From an uncultured Prevotellaceae bacterium (GTDB taxonomy: Bacteria > Bacteroidota > Bacteroidia > Bacteroidales > Bacteroidaceae), in the NCBI GenBank assembly GCA_902785945.1, contig CADAAR010000011.1, positions 34,545 through 98,544 of the forward strand: a stretch of DNA of 64,000 bases, in the 5' to 3' direction. The position numbers and the translations under genes were made by a program. Under the pieces are notes generated by a model. It did not search any database and was not told the DNA's origin. It saw only the letters and a list, made by a program, of their open reading frames with translations. Positions 41,225 to 50,219 of the stretch are shown in pieces (position 1 is the stretch's first letter; the number at the start of each line of letters is the position of its first letter).

Positions 41225-42178
41225 ATGAAGAAGAATGTAAAAGGATTGTTTTTTGCTATTTTCGCTATTGCGCTGACTGCTTGTAACAGTAACGACGACG
41301 GCGTTTTGGCAGGTATTGAGATTCCAGGAATTACCATCACCGACGATATAGACTGCTGCTCGGCAGAAGAGGCTCTGCAAGTGTACAGGTTCCTCCAGAC
41401 GGTGAAGATCGTACCGGAACTGACAACGGAGATTGATGGCAAGTACAACGTTTATGCCTATACCAAGACGGGCACGTTCCATACGGGTTACAACGAGATT
41501 TATTTCGTGGCCACAAAGAAGTCGACGGGTAACTATATCAAGAACTTCGAGCTGACGAATCTTACACCGCTGATGCACATGGTGAAGATGGATATGTATC
41601 ACAGCACACCCGTAGGTTCTGCGGCAGCAAGTTTTAACGATGGTTATCTGGCCGTGAAGCGCAGTTGGGTGTCGTTCTTGATGAACACCAGCGAGGCAGG
41701 CTCGTGGACACTGTCGTATGATGCGCAGGTGCTGGGCAGCAAGGGCGGTATCGAGAAGAAAGACATTATAGTGAATGCGCTGCCTGAAGGTCAGGTGTGG
41801 TTGAAGTCGTTCAAGATTGGCTCTGACGCGTACTTTCTCTCACTGGTGAATCCCATCGACTTTAAGACGGGCACAAACGAGATTCGGGCTTACGTATCGA
41901 AGAAGAGTGAGAAAGCAACGAACCCCTATCAGATTGCCACAGAGATCTTCACGGTAGATATAGACCCGCGTATGCCGGATATGGGCAACCACACGTCGCC
42001 TGACAACACGTCGCTTACAAAGCAAAGCGATGGCAGTTATGCAGGCATCATCAATTTAACAATGACAGGACTTTGGCGCATTCACCTAACTGTGCGCAAT
42101 GCTGAGGGCACAGTAGTGGCTGGCGGTGACGACCAAAGCGACGGGTATAGTTCATTATTCTGGGATGTAACAATATGA
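41225..42178 (+). CDS. Lipoprotein with YtkA-like domain
   Basis: 317 residues; lipobox LTAC (Cys about 20). Two similar halves are visible: YAYTKTGTFHTGYNEIYFV...PLMHMVKMDMYHSTPVG, and FKTGTNEIRAYV...IDPRMPDMGNHTSP...GIINLTMTGLWRIHLTV. The second matches the YtkA-like domain, and both have Met/His-rich strands of the kind that bind copper. The gene ends in ATGA overlapping the TonB receptor gene. The most likely role is a copper-binding surface lipoprotein partnering that receptor. This is inferred from motifs and context. Confidence 0.7.
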   Translation: MKKNVKGLFFAIFAIALTACNSNDDGVLAGIEIPGITITDDIDCCSAEEALQVYRFLQTVKIVPELTTEIDGKYNVYAYTKTGTFHTGYNEIYFVATKKSTGNYIKNFELTNLTPLMHMVKMDMYHSTPVGSAAASFNDGYLAVKRSWVSFLMNTSEAGSWTLSYDAQVLGSKGGIEKKDIIVNALPEGQVWLKSFKIGSDAYFLSLVNPIDFKTGTNEIRAYVSKKSEKATNPYQIATEIFTVDIDPRMPDMGNHTSPDNTSLTKQSDGSYAGIINLTMTGLWRIHLTVRNAEGTVVAGGDDQSDGYSSLFWDVTI

Positions 42179-44136
42179 TTACAGGAATCACTTTGCTATC
42201 AACCATATTGATGTTAGATACGACCGCCACTGAGCCACAACGACTGGACGAGGTGGTGGTCGTATCTCGTGCACAAGGACAACGACGTTCGGTAAAAGGG
42301 CAGGTAGCCTCGATAGACGAGCACCTGAAAGAATTGAAGAATGTCAGTCTGGTACGACGCGGCTCGTATGCTTGGGAGCCTGTTGTGAACAGTATGGCAA
42401 CAGAGCGCGTTTCGACCACCATCGATGGCATGAAAATATTCTATGCCTGCACGGATAAGATGGATCCCGTGACTAGCTATGTGGAGAGCGGCAATTTGCA
42501 GAGTATCCTGTTGAACTCAGGCCTGAATGGTAATCCGCAGGCTACGGGTAACATCGGTGGTTCACTGGACTTGAAGCTACGGAAGGCAGGATTTAATGGT
42601 GATGCCTTCCATGCTGGTGCTGATGTTGGTTATGAGGCTAACGGCCATTTGCAGGTGTATGGTGCTGATGCTTCGGTATCTACCAAGTCGTTTTACACCA
42701 ACGGTGGCGTCTTTTATCGTCACGCAGACAACTACAAGGAGGGTGGTGGTCGTGAAGTCAATTTCTCGCAATTCCAGAAAGTTAATGCCTTCGATAATTT
42801 CGGTTTCCGACTCTCCCAACAAGATGCCATAGAGGGAACTTTTATCTTCGACCGTGCTACCAACGTAGGTTATCCCGCGTTGAACATGGATGTGGCAAAA
42901 GCTGAGGCTTTCATCACGTCGTTGTCGTACAGGCGACAGTGGGAGGAAAGGTTGGTGCAGTCGTGGGAGACGAAGGCTTATTACAACCACATTACCCATA
43001 TAATGGACGATACGAAACGTCCAGACGTGCAGATACACATGGATATGCCGGGTAAGAGTTGGACAGCGGGCCTTTATAGTCTGGTGCGTGCTGCAAAGGG
43101 TATTCACGAACTGACAGCCAATTACGACCTGTATTACAATCGTTTGTTTGCTGATATGACGATGTATCCAGGTGGTGCAGCACCGATGTATATGGTAACT
43201 TGGCCTGATGTTGGGACGTTGAATACTGGTGCTGCGCTGACAGACCACATCCGCCTCAATAGTGTATCGTCATTCCACCTTTCTGGAAAACTCTCGTGGC
43301 AGCACCAACGACTGAACAACGACGAGGGTTATAAGGCGCTGAGCGTCTTCTTCCCAGGTATGAAGCAGCAGTATCATCAGACGACCGGCCGCATTGCCAT
43401 TAGTTATCAATGGACAATGGATAATGGACAATGGATAATTGGTAGCGGTTGGGGTAGCAGAGCACCCACGGTGACAGAGGCATACGGTTACTATCTGAAC
43501 AACACGTTCGACCAATACGACTATATCGGCAACCCGCGTCTGAGAAACGAGAGCGCCATTGAACTCAACACGAGTTATCAATTATCCATTATCAATTCTC
43601 AATTATCCATTGGTTTCGACGCCAACGCCTTCTTCTTTACGAACTACATCATTGGACAGTTTGAGCCTCGTCTCAGTGCGATGACTGTCGATGCTGAAGG
43701 TGTGAAAGTGTATGGTAACATCTCGCATGCTACCATCGCCAACTTTTCGCTGACTTCACAATGGCAGATACAGCCTTGGCTGACGTGGAATGCACGGCTG
43801 GGCTATAGCTTAGGACGTGATGATGAGGGTGTGGCGTTGCCCCTAATCTCTCCCTTTGTCTACAACACTGGTCTTAGCATCCGTTTGGGGTACTTTCAAG
43901 GGAAGGCAGAACTACAGGGTAATGCGCGACAGAATAAATATGGTAAAAAGTATGGCGAAACGCCAACAGCCGCTTGGACAGTGTGCAACCTGTCAGCCAC
44001 TTATGCATGGCCTCATATTACCCTGCGTGCAGGTGTTGAGAACCTGTTGGATAAGCGCTATACCACCTATGCCGACTGGTGCGATATTCCGCAGAAGGGA
44101 CGCAATATATATATGAATCTTTCGTTTGAATTATAG
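42175..44136 (+). CDS. TonB-dependent receptor, OprC-like copper receptor candidate
   Basis: 653 residues. A short signal (about 1-18), TonB box-like RLDEVVVVSRAQ, then the plug and barrel ending in Phe-Glu-Leu. In the plug, Cys92 and Met96 form CTDKM, the CxxxM copper site described in OprC, followed by DPVTSYVE. His288, Met289 and Met291 (IHMDM) could supply the second half of the site (HxM in OprC). Short A/T-rich tandem repeats are embedded in frame at 43411-43440 and 43577-43612. It is coupled to the YtkA-like lipoprotein gene, and a symporter gene follows 1 bp later. Confidence 0.8.
   Translation: MITGITLLSTILMLDTTATEPQRLDEVVVVSRAQGQRRSVKGQVASIDEHLKELKNVSLVRRGSYAWEPVVNSMATERVSTTIDGMKIFYACTDKMDPVTSYVESGNLQSILLNSGLNGNPQATGNIGGSLDLKLRKAGFNGDAFHAGADVGYEANGHLQVYGADASVSTKSFYTNGGVFYRHADNYKEGGGREVNFSQFQKVNAFDNFGFRLSQQDAIEGTFIFDRATNVGYPALNMDVAKAEAFITSLSYRRQWEERLVQSWETKAYYNHITHIMDDTKRPDVQIHMDMPGKSWTAGLYSLVRAAKGIHELTANYDLYYNRLFADMTMYPGGAAPMYMVTWPDVGTLNTGAALTDHIRLNSVSSFHLSGKLSWQHQRLNNDEGYKALSVFFPGMKQQYHQTTGRIAISYQWTMDNGQWIIGSGWGSRAPTVTEAYGYYLNNTFDQYDYIGNPRLRNESAIELNTSYQLSIINSQLSIGFDANAFFFTNYIIGQFEPRLSAMTVDAEGVKVYGNISHATIANFSLTSQWQIQPWLTWNARLGYSLGRDDEGVALPLISPFVYNTGLSIRLGYFQGKAELQGNARQNKYGKKYGETPTAAWTVCNLSATYAWPHITLRAGVENLLDKRYTTYADWCDIPQKGRNIYMNLSFEL
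43411..43612. repeat. Degenerate heptamer-type repeats inside the TonB receptor gene
   Basis: 43411-43440 consists of TGGACAATGGATAA-like units, and 43577-43612 of TTATCCATTATCAATT-like units, largely the reverse complement of the first. They are translated in frame as WTMDNGQWIIG and YQLSIINSQLSIG. Confidence 0.65.
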
Positions 44137-44137
44137 T

Positions 44138-45352
44138 ATGAAGAAAACTCTATTATGGATAGGCGCACTCGTAGTAGGTGCGATATTGGGATTGTTGGGC
44201 ATCAACTGGCTCAATGAGGTAATGAACTTTGTGGCGACGGTCTATACACGACTGTTCCAGTTGCTGGCGGTGCCGACCATCGTGCTGGCGGTGATTTCTA
44301 CCTTTGCGACCTTTGGCTCGAAGGGCTCAGGTAAGATCTTTGGCCGCACACTCATCTATACCCTGCTCACCACCTTCGCCGCTGCTGCCGTAGGGGCAAT
44401 TCTCTATGTGTTGATAGTCCCGGGAAATCTGCCCGTCGAATCTGTTGCTGGGGTGGATTTAAAAAACATATCTCAAGAAGCAGAGATTTCAAAACAATTC
44501 CAACAGTCTGTCACCTATTCAGAGCATATTCTAAGCGTCATTCCCAATAACATCGTGAAACCTTTCCTCGAAGGCAATGTGTTGTCCTTGCTTCTGCTGG
44601 CCTTTGCCATCGGCATTGGACTATCAAAACTGCCCGAATCTGAGAATAAAGCTGTGGTAATAAAGGGACTCCTTGGATTGCAGGAACTGCTTTTCCTGCT
44701 TATCCGTTGGCTGATCTGGACTTTGCCATTAGGCATTGTGGCCTTCTCTGCCCAGTTGTCAGCACAGGTGTCGGCAGGTGTTGTAGCCGATAGTATTGGC
44801 AAATATGTGCTGGTGGTCTTGGGCGGCAATGTCATTCAGTTCTTCATTGTGTTACCTTTGTTCCTCTTGGCGCGAGGTCTGAATCCCGTTCACGTGCTAG
44901 GTAGGATGATGCCTGCCGTTTTGATGGCACTCTTCACCAAGAGTAGTGCTGCCACCTTGCCTGTTACGATGGATACGGCAGAGAATCGTTTGGGCATCCG
45001 TAAGAATGTAGCCCGTTTTGTGCTCCCTATCTGTACTACAATTAATATGAACGGTTGTGCTGCCTTTATCCTCGTTACCTCGCTTTTTGTCATGCAACAA
45101 GGCGGCACACCACTCACATGGACCACAATTCTCTTGTGGATTCTCATTTCCGTCATATCCGCCGTTGGCAACGCTGGCGTGCCGATGGGTTGTTATTTCC
45201 TTACCCTATCGCTGATGTCGGGCGTTGGTGCCCCCATTGCCATTTTGGGAATCATCCTGCCTATCTACACCATCATCGATATGGTGGAAACAGCCGAGAA
45301 TGTATGGTCTGATTCTTGTGTTGCAGCGATAGTAGATAAGGAACTCATTTGA
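44138..45352 (+). CDS. Dicarboxylate/amino acid:cation symporter (DAACS family)
   Basis: 404 residues with eight hydrophobic helices and the re-entrant signatures FTKSSAATLPVT, LPICTTINMNGCAAF (in place of the common NMDGT) and SAVGNAGVPMG. Family members import glutamate, aspartate, serine or cystine with Na+ or H+. The altered NMNGC motif leaves the substrate open. It starts 1 bp after the receptor gene stop and so belongs to the YtkA-like/receptor operon. The ATG at 44138 is preferred over an upstream in-frame TTG. It overlaps the convergent GH3 gene by 8 bp. Confidence 0.85.
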   Translation: MKKTLLWIGALVVGAILGLLGINWLNEVMNFVATVYTRLFQLLAVPTIVLAVISTFATFGSKGSGKIFGRTLIYTLLTTFAAAAVGAILYVLIVPGNLPVESVAGVDLKNISQEAEISKQFQQSVTYSEHILSVIPNNIVKPFLEGNVLSLLLLAFAIGIGLSKLPESENKAVVIKGLLGLQELLFLLIRWLIWTLPLGIVAFSAQLSAQVSAGVVADSIGKYVLVVLGGNVIQFFIVLPLFLLARGLNPVHVLGRMMPAVLMALFTKSSAATLPVTMDTAENRLGIRKNVARFVLPICTTINMNGCAAFILVTSLFVMQQGGTPLTWTTILLWILISVISAVGNAGVPMGCYFLTLSLMSGVGAPIAILGIILPIYTIIDMVETAENVWSDSCVAAIVDKELI

Positions 45353-47588
45353 ATTTAACCTCTTTCTTCAAAGGCAGATTATCTGATGATCCGCCTACGA
45401 GGAAGGTCATCTTGCCAGATTCGAACTTCCAGTCTTGTGCGGCCTCGTCCCAGTGACAGAGGTCGCTATGACGTATAGGAATGATGATACGCTGACGTTC
45501 GCCACCCTTGAGCGCCACGCGATGGAAGCCCTTGAGCTCCTTAACGGGACGACTGATGGCGGACTTGGGACGAGCGACATAAACCTGTACCACCTCCTCG
45601 GCATCGATAGCAGAACGGTTAGTAAGTAAGAAACTTACTTCAAAGTCCTTGCCAACGGTTTTCACCTGCAGATCGCTGTACTGGAATTTAGCATAGGAGA
45701 GGCCGAAACCGAAAGGATAGGCCACAGCAACTTTTTTCTGATCGTACCAACGATAACCCACAAGGTCTTCTTCTGCATAGTTGGCGATGAGTTGCTGACG
45801 ACGATCATTACTGCGATTGCGTGTGAGATCGACAAAGATGTCGCCTTGATTATTGTTCTCCAAGTTCTGTGGATAGGTGCCGGTAGCATAAGCGGGTACA
45901 TCCTCTAGTTTCTTGGGCCAGGTCATAGGCAATTTGCCTGAAGGGGAAATCCTGCCCGTCAGAACTTCTGCGAGTGCTTGCCCAGCCATAGAGCCGTTGA
46001 ACCATGAGGCAACCAGCGCACCAGACACCTGGCTGACTGTGCTTACATCAACAGGACCTCCGGAAACAATCACGGTAATCATTTTTGGGTTGGCTTTGGC
46101 TAGGGCCTCTGCGAGTTCGTCCTGTCCAGAGGGTAGGGTGATGGACTTGCGGTCGGAACCCTCGGTCTCTACCTCGCGGTTATCGCCAGCAAAGAAGATG
46201 ACGAGATCGGCAGCTTGAGCCACTTTAATGGCTTCGTCCATCAGGGTGGCGTCAGCAGGCTGCTGCGGACTCTGGCGCTTGTTGCGGCTGTCGCTATTGA
46301 AACTTTTGTAGCCCTTGGCATAAGTGAGCTTCACACTATTGCCTAGTATCTGTTTCAGACCCTCGAGCGGGGTAATCTCACAACGGGTTTTCACACCAGC
46401 GCCTACGCCTCCTAAAGCCATTTTCGTAACGGCATTCTCACCAATTATGGCGATGTTACGCATATGTCTGGTATCGATGGGTAGCAGTTCTTTCTTCAGC
46501 GCTTTTATTTTTTCATTTTTCAACAGCACGATGCTTCTGCGTGCTACTTCCAAAGCGGTTGCCATCTCCTCAGCGTTGCCAACGGGTTTGGTGTTCGCAA
46601 TGGCCTTATCAATAGGTCTCACCGTCATGCGGACACGAAGGATTTCACGCACACGCTGGTTGATAACTGCCTCACTCACCTTTCCTGCTTTCACAGAGTC
46701 GAGTAGCGCATTGCCAAAGAAGCGGTTACCGGGCATTTCCACATTCATGCCTGATGTCACAGCATCAACGGTAGAGTGGACACCGCCCCAGTCGCTGATC
46801 ACCATACCGGGGAATCCCCATTGTTTTCGCAGAATAGTGGTCTGCAGATGCTCGTTCTCCGAACACCACCGTCCATTGACCTTGTTATAAGCAGCCATCA
46901 CACCCCAGGCGTCGCCTTCACGGACGGCCATCTCAAAAGGTCGGAGGTAGATTTCGTGCATTGCGCGGTCGGAGATGCGCACATCGACGAAACCTCTATA
47001 GTCTTCTTGGTTGTTAAGGGCATAGTGTTTCAGACAGACGGCCGTACCATCATCTTGTGAGCCCTTAGTGTATGCCACAGCCAACATGCCGCTCAGAATG
47101 GGGTCTTCGCTTAGGTATTCGTAAGTACGTCCACCAGTAGGGATACGTTGAATATTGATAGCTGGTCCGAGAATCATATCTTTACCGCGCAGTCGGGCTT
47201 CACGGCTCATACCTCGTCCGTATGCATAGGCCCACTCTGTGCTCCAAGTGGCTGCCAGTGCAGAGCCTGTAGGAAAGAAGGTGGCGGAGTCGGTAGTCAG
47301 GTGGGCAGAATTCCAGGAGTGAGGCTCCATCTCCTCACGGATGCCAAAAGGACCATCGGCATATTCCATATCGGCAATGCCCAGACGAGGAATGCCTGCT
47401 GAGGAGAACATATTCTTGCCATGAAGCATGTCAATCTTCTCTTCAAGAGTCATACCCTTGATGATATTTTCAATATCCATCTCGTGGTCGAGCAATTTGG
47501 TTGGATACTTCTGTGCTTGAACAGAGACGGACGAAACAGCCAAAGCCGTGATAGCGAGTAATTTAAAATAAGTCTTTACCATATTCAT
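45345..47588 (-). CDS. Glycoside hydrolase family 3 (beta-glucosidase/xylosidase type)
   Basis: 747 residues with a signal peptide ending VQAQ. GH3 N-terminal domain with KHYALNNQED and the nucleophile Asp in GMVISDWGGVHST. The C-terminal domain has GGPVDVS and a closing fibronectin-like domain (VAYPFGFGLSYAKF, EEVVQVYVARPKSAISRPVKELKGFHRV). It releases sugars from the non-reducing ends of beta-glucosides or xylosides. Start chosen at 47588 (MNMVKTYF); upstream on the minus strand are TTGC, 19 bp, TATCTTTG (complement of 47601-47608). Monocistronic. Confidence 0.93.
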   Translation of the reverse strand: MNMVKTYFKLLAITALAVSSVSVQAQKYPTKLLDHEMDIENIIKGMTLEEKIDMLHGKNMFSSAGIPRLGIADMEYADGPFGIREEMEPHSWNSAHLTTDSATFFPTGSALAATWSTEWAYAYGRGMSREARLRGKDMILGPAINIQRIPTGGRTYEYLSEDPILSGMLAVAYTKGSQDDGTAVCLKHYALNNQEDYRGFVDVRISDRAMHEIYLRPFEMAVREGDAWGVMAAYNKVNGRWCSENEHLQTTILRKQWGFPGMVISDWGGVHSTVDAVTSGMNVEMPGNRFFGNALLDSVKAGKVSEAVINQRVREILRVRMTVRPIDKAIANTKPVGNAEEMATALEVARRSIVLLKNEKIKALKKELLPIDTRHMRNIAIIGENAVTKMALGGVGAGVKTRCEITPLEGLKQILGNSVKLTYAKGYKSFNSDSRNKRQSPQQPADATLMDEAIKVAQAADLVIFFAGDNREVETEGSDRKSITLPSGQDELAEALAKANPKMITVIVSGGPVDVSTVSQVSGALVASWFNGSMAGQALAEVLTGRISPSGKLPMTWPKKLEDVPAYATGTYPQNLENNNQGDIFVDLTRNRSNDRRQQLIANYAEEDLVGYRWYDQKKVAVAYPFGFGLSYAKFQYSDLQVKTVGKDFEVSFLLTNRSAIDAEEVVQVYVARPKSAISRPVKELKGFHRVALKGGERQRIIIPIRHSDLCHWDEAAQDWKFESGKMTFLVGGSSDNLPLKKEVKFK

Positions 47589-47647
47589 AGGAATTTCGTG
47601 CAAAGATACACATTATTTTATTTACTCGCAATTTTTTCTCTAAAAAA

Positions 47648-48607
47648 CTACAGCTTTACACTCGATATGTCGACGAGGCCGTTGACAATGGCGTAGATGG
47701 TAAGGCCAGCAGGAGAGTGAATCTGCAGTTTGCGGGCGATGTTGCGACGATGTGTGATGACTGTATTGACTGAAATGCAGAGGTGGTCGGCAATCTCCTT
47801 GTTCGACATACCTTGTACCAATGAAATAATCACATCTTTTTCACGATCACTCAGCGCCTCATCGCTATTCATGCCGTTTTTGAATACCATATCCGAGATA
47901 TTCCGCGTCACATCGTTTTGTTTGGCCAGTTGCTCCAAACGACGGATGGCTGGCACAAAGATATGATCCTCAACCATTGCATGCTGGCGCAGCCACACCT
48001 CGTTCTCATAGATATCGTGCAGGGTGGCAGTTAGTTGGTTGTTGTGCAATCCGTCTTGCGGCAGATACTTGATAATGAGGAGTTTCAACTCGCGCAGTTT
48101 CTTATCGGTTGCCCCATGATGCTTCGAGAAGGTATCTACATTATAGTCGTTGGTAGACTGTCCGTCAATGAGCGATTGCACATAAGGAAAAAGCGTTTTC
48201 TGTTCATACTTCATGTGTCGGCGAATCTCATGGGCATATTCATCATAGAAGCGAAGAATGAGTTTTGCCAGAGAGTCGTGTTCATTAAGCGATTCCTGCA
48301 GCTCCCGACGGATATAGGGCAACTGAAAATCCAGGAAATAGGCATGGCTGGCCTCCAGATAGTGAAGTAGCGTGGGGACAGAGATTCTTTCATCTTCTTC
48401 GAATTCTCCATAATCATTGGCCGTATAATTCACCACTGCGAGGAAGGTATAGGTGTCCACATCATTGTCTTCACATGTCTCTTTGACGGTCTTGTCGCCA
48501 AAGCCGAGATTGATGCCGAAACTACCCAGCATCTGCAACAAGTCGTAATTATCGCGAATCAGCGAAATCATCTTGTCGTCGGCCTCATACATCTTCTGAT
48601 TCTTCAT
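47648..48607 (-). CDS. Hemerythrin-like sensor fused to LuxR DNA-binding domain
   Basis: 319 residues. Residues about 12-60 resemble the N-terminal domain of RIC/ScdA di-iron proteins but lack its Cys pair. The middle carries a hemerythrin-like His/Glu set (LLHYLEASHAYF, HEIRRHMKYEQKTLFP, SKHHGATD, RQHAMVEDHIFVP). The C-terminus is a LuxR helix-turn-helix (LSDREKDVIISLVQGMSNKEIADHLCISVNTVITHRRNIARKL). A di-iron centre that reads NO, oxygen or iron and controls transcription is the likely role. It is divergent from the porin/imelysin locus at 48805, a good candidate target. Promoter TACCTTTG is the complement of 48642-48649. Confidence 0.88.
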   Translation of the reverse strand: MKNQKMYEADDKMISLIRDNYDLLQMLGSFGINLGFGDKTVKETCEDNDVDTYTFLAVVNYTANDYGEFEEDERISVPTLLHYLEASHAYFLDFQLPYIRRELQESLNEHDSLAKLILRFYDEYAHEIRRHMKYEQKTLFPYVQSLIDGQSTNDYNVDTFSKHHGATDKKLRELKLLIIKYLPQDGLHNNQLTATLHDIYENEVWLRQHAMVEDHIFVPAIRRLEQLAKQNDVTRNISDMVFKNGMNSDEALSDREKDVIISLVQGMSNKEIADHLCISVNTVITHRRNIARKLQIHSPAGLTIYAIVNGLVDISSVKL

Positions 48608-48738
48608 AACTATTCACTACCAACAAATGATTACCGGGTGCAAAGGTAATCATATTTTCCGATATGCACAATAATCACAATTAGGTATTTTTATAGTGAA
48701 TAGTGAACAGTGAATAGTGAAAAGTAAGGAATTCATAA

Positions 48739-48779
48739 TTTTTAGGTATTGGCGGAGCGAACAAATGACAGTACCTTTG
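48739..48779 (+). promoter_or_regulatory. Promoter of the porin/imelysin locus with TTTTAGGTATTG element
   Basis: TTTTAGGTATTG (its last four bases act as the -33 ATTG, 48748-48751), 20 bp, then TACCTTTG (48772-48779). The same element at the same spacing precedes the genes at 59227 and 60294 on the minus strand. Confidence 0.75.
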
Positions 48780-48804
48780 CAGCCGATTTCAGAAAAAGGT
48801 TAGT

Positions 48805-50193
48805 ATGAAAAGGTTATTTAGTGTGATGGTTGTAGCAACTATGTTGCCCCTTTGTTTACAAGCCCAAGAAACAAATATAAAAGTGGATGCAACCACAGGG
48901 GCCACACAGCAAGCAACAAAAACAGAGAAACAGACAGATGTCTTATCACGCCTGCATATCGGTGGTTATGGCGAAGCCGTGATGACCCGCAATTTCTACA
49001 GTCAGAGTTTCAATCGTTATAAGAAGCCTGAGAATTACGCGGATGACAAGAGTCACGGACGCTTCGACCTACCTCATGTGGTTCTGAATTTGGGTTACGA
49101 TTTCGGCAAAGGCTGGACTTTGGGTTCGGAGATTGAGTTTGAACATGGTGGCAATGGTACTGCTGTAGAGATAGAAGCTGAGGAAGCTGGCGAATACGAG
49201 GCCGAGGTGGAAAAAGGCGGTGAAGTGAACATTGAGCAGTTCTGGATTAACAAGGCGTTCATGGATGGCAAAATGAACATCAAAGCCGGTGAGATCATTG
49301 TCCCCGTGGGTTACAGCAACGCCCACCACGAGCCGAATCAGTTCTTTACCGTCTATCGTCCTGAGGGTGAGGCTACCATCATGCCTAATACCTGGCATCA
49401 GTTAGGCGTTTCGCTGTGGGGACAACTGAAGGACTGGCGCTATGAGGCTCAGTTCCTTTCAGGTCTGAACTCTGAAAGTTTTACAGCAGAGAATTTTGTA
49501 CACTACGGCGCCACGAGCCCCTATGAATTCAAGGTCGCCAATAACTATGCTGGTGCTGTTCGTATCGACAACTATTCTGTGAAAGGTCTGCGCATCGGTC
49601 TGAGCGGCTATTACGGCTATACCTTCCGTAACACACTGCGTACGCCAGGCACGAAATACGACGATGTGACAGGTGCGTTAGGCATTGTGGCCCTCGACTT
49701 CTCGCTGAACCGTTGGAATTGGATAGTACGAGGTAACATCGATTATGCTTATTTCAGCGATGCCGATGAGATTTCTGCCTACAACCAGGCTAACTGGACA
49801 CACCATAAATATCAGGATGGCAATCCGCACCACTACTCAAATATAGGTAGCAATGCGGTGGCGTATGCCATAGAGGCCGGCTATAATGTCTTCTCGCAGA
49901 TACCCAAGCTGAAAGATGAGAAATGCTTTGTCTTCGGACGTTTTGAGCATTATAACACAATGGCATCAGGCACCTATGAGTCGATGTATAAATATACCAA
50001 GAAATATCGTTGTGCCTTTGGTGTGAACTACTCACCCGTGAAGCAGATTACCATCAAAGGAGAGTACTCTTATCGTTTCTTTGAGAAGCCGAACAATAAC
50101 GGTCTGGCTTCTGATAGTCCCTTGTATAAGCAGCCCTATAACAATGAGCCGAGTGTAAGTGTGGGCGTGACCTATACTGGGTGGTTCCTTTAA
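48805..50193 (+). CDS. Porin of the OprO/OprP-like type
   Basis: 462 residues with a signal peptide (LQAQ). The mature protein is a large beta-barrel with strands such as RFDLPHVVLNLGYDFGKGWTLGSEIEFEHGG, VNIEQFWINKAFMDGKMNIKAGEIIVPVGYSN and VSVGVTYTGWFL at the end, as in phosphate-selective porin O/P-like proteins. An acidic patch (EIEAEEAGEYEAEVEKGGE, about 118-136) could bind cations. It is first in a run with imelysin and di-heme protein genes, so a metal-related role is more likely than phosphate. Confidence 0.8.
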   Translation: MKRLFSVMVVATMLPLCLQAQETNIKVDATTGATQQATKTEKQTDVLSRLHIGGYGEAVMTRNFYSQSFNRYKKPENYADDKSHGRFDLPHVVLNLGYDFGKGWTLGSEIEFEHGGNGTAVEIEAEEAGEYEAEVEKGGEVNIEQFWINKAFMDGKMNIKAGEIIVPVGYSNAHHEPNQFFTVYRPEGEATIMPNTWHQLGVSLWGQLKDWRYEAQFLSGLNSESFTAENFVHYGATSPYEFKVANNYAGAVRIDNYSVKGLRIGLSGYYGYTFRNTLRTPGTKYDDVTGALGIVALDFSLNRWNWIVRGNIDYAYFSDADEISAYNQANWTHHKYQDGNPHHYSNIGSNAVAYAIEAGYNVFSQIPKLKDEKCFVFGRFEHYNTMASGTYESMYKYTKKYRCAFGVNYSPVKQITIKGEYSYRFFEKPNNNGLASDSPLYKQPYNNEPSVSVGVTYTGWFL

Positions 50194-50219
50194 TGAATAA
50201 TTAATAATTAATAATTAAA

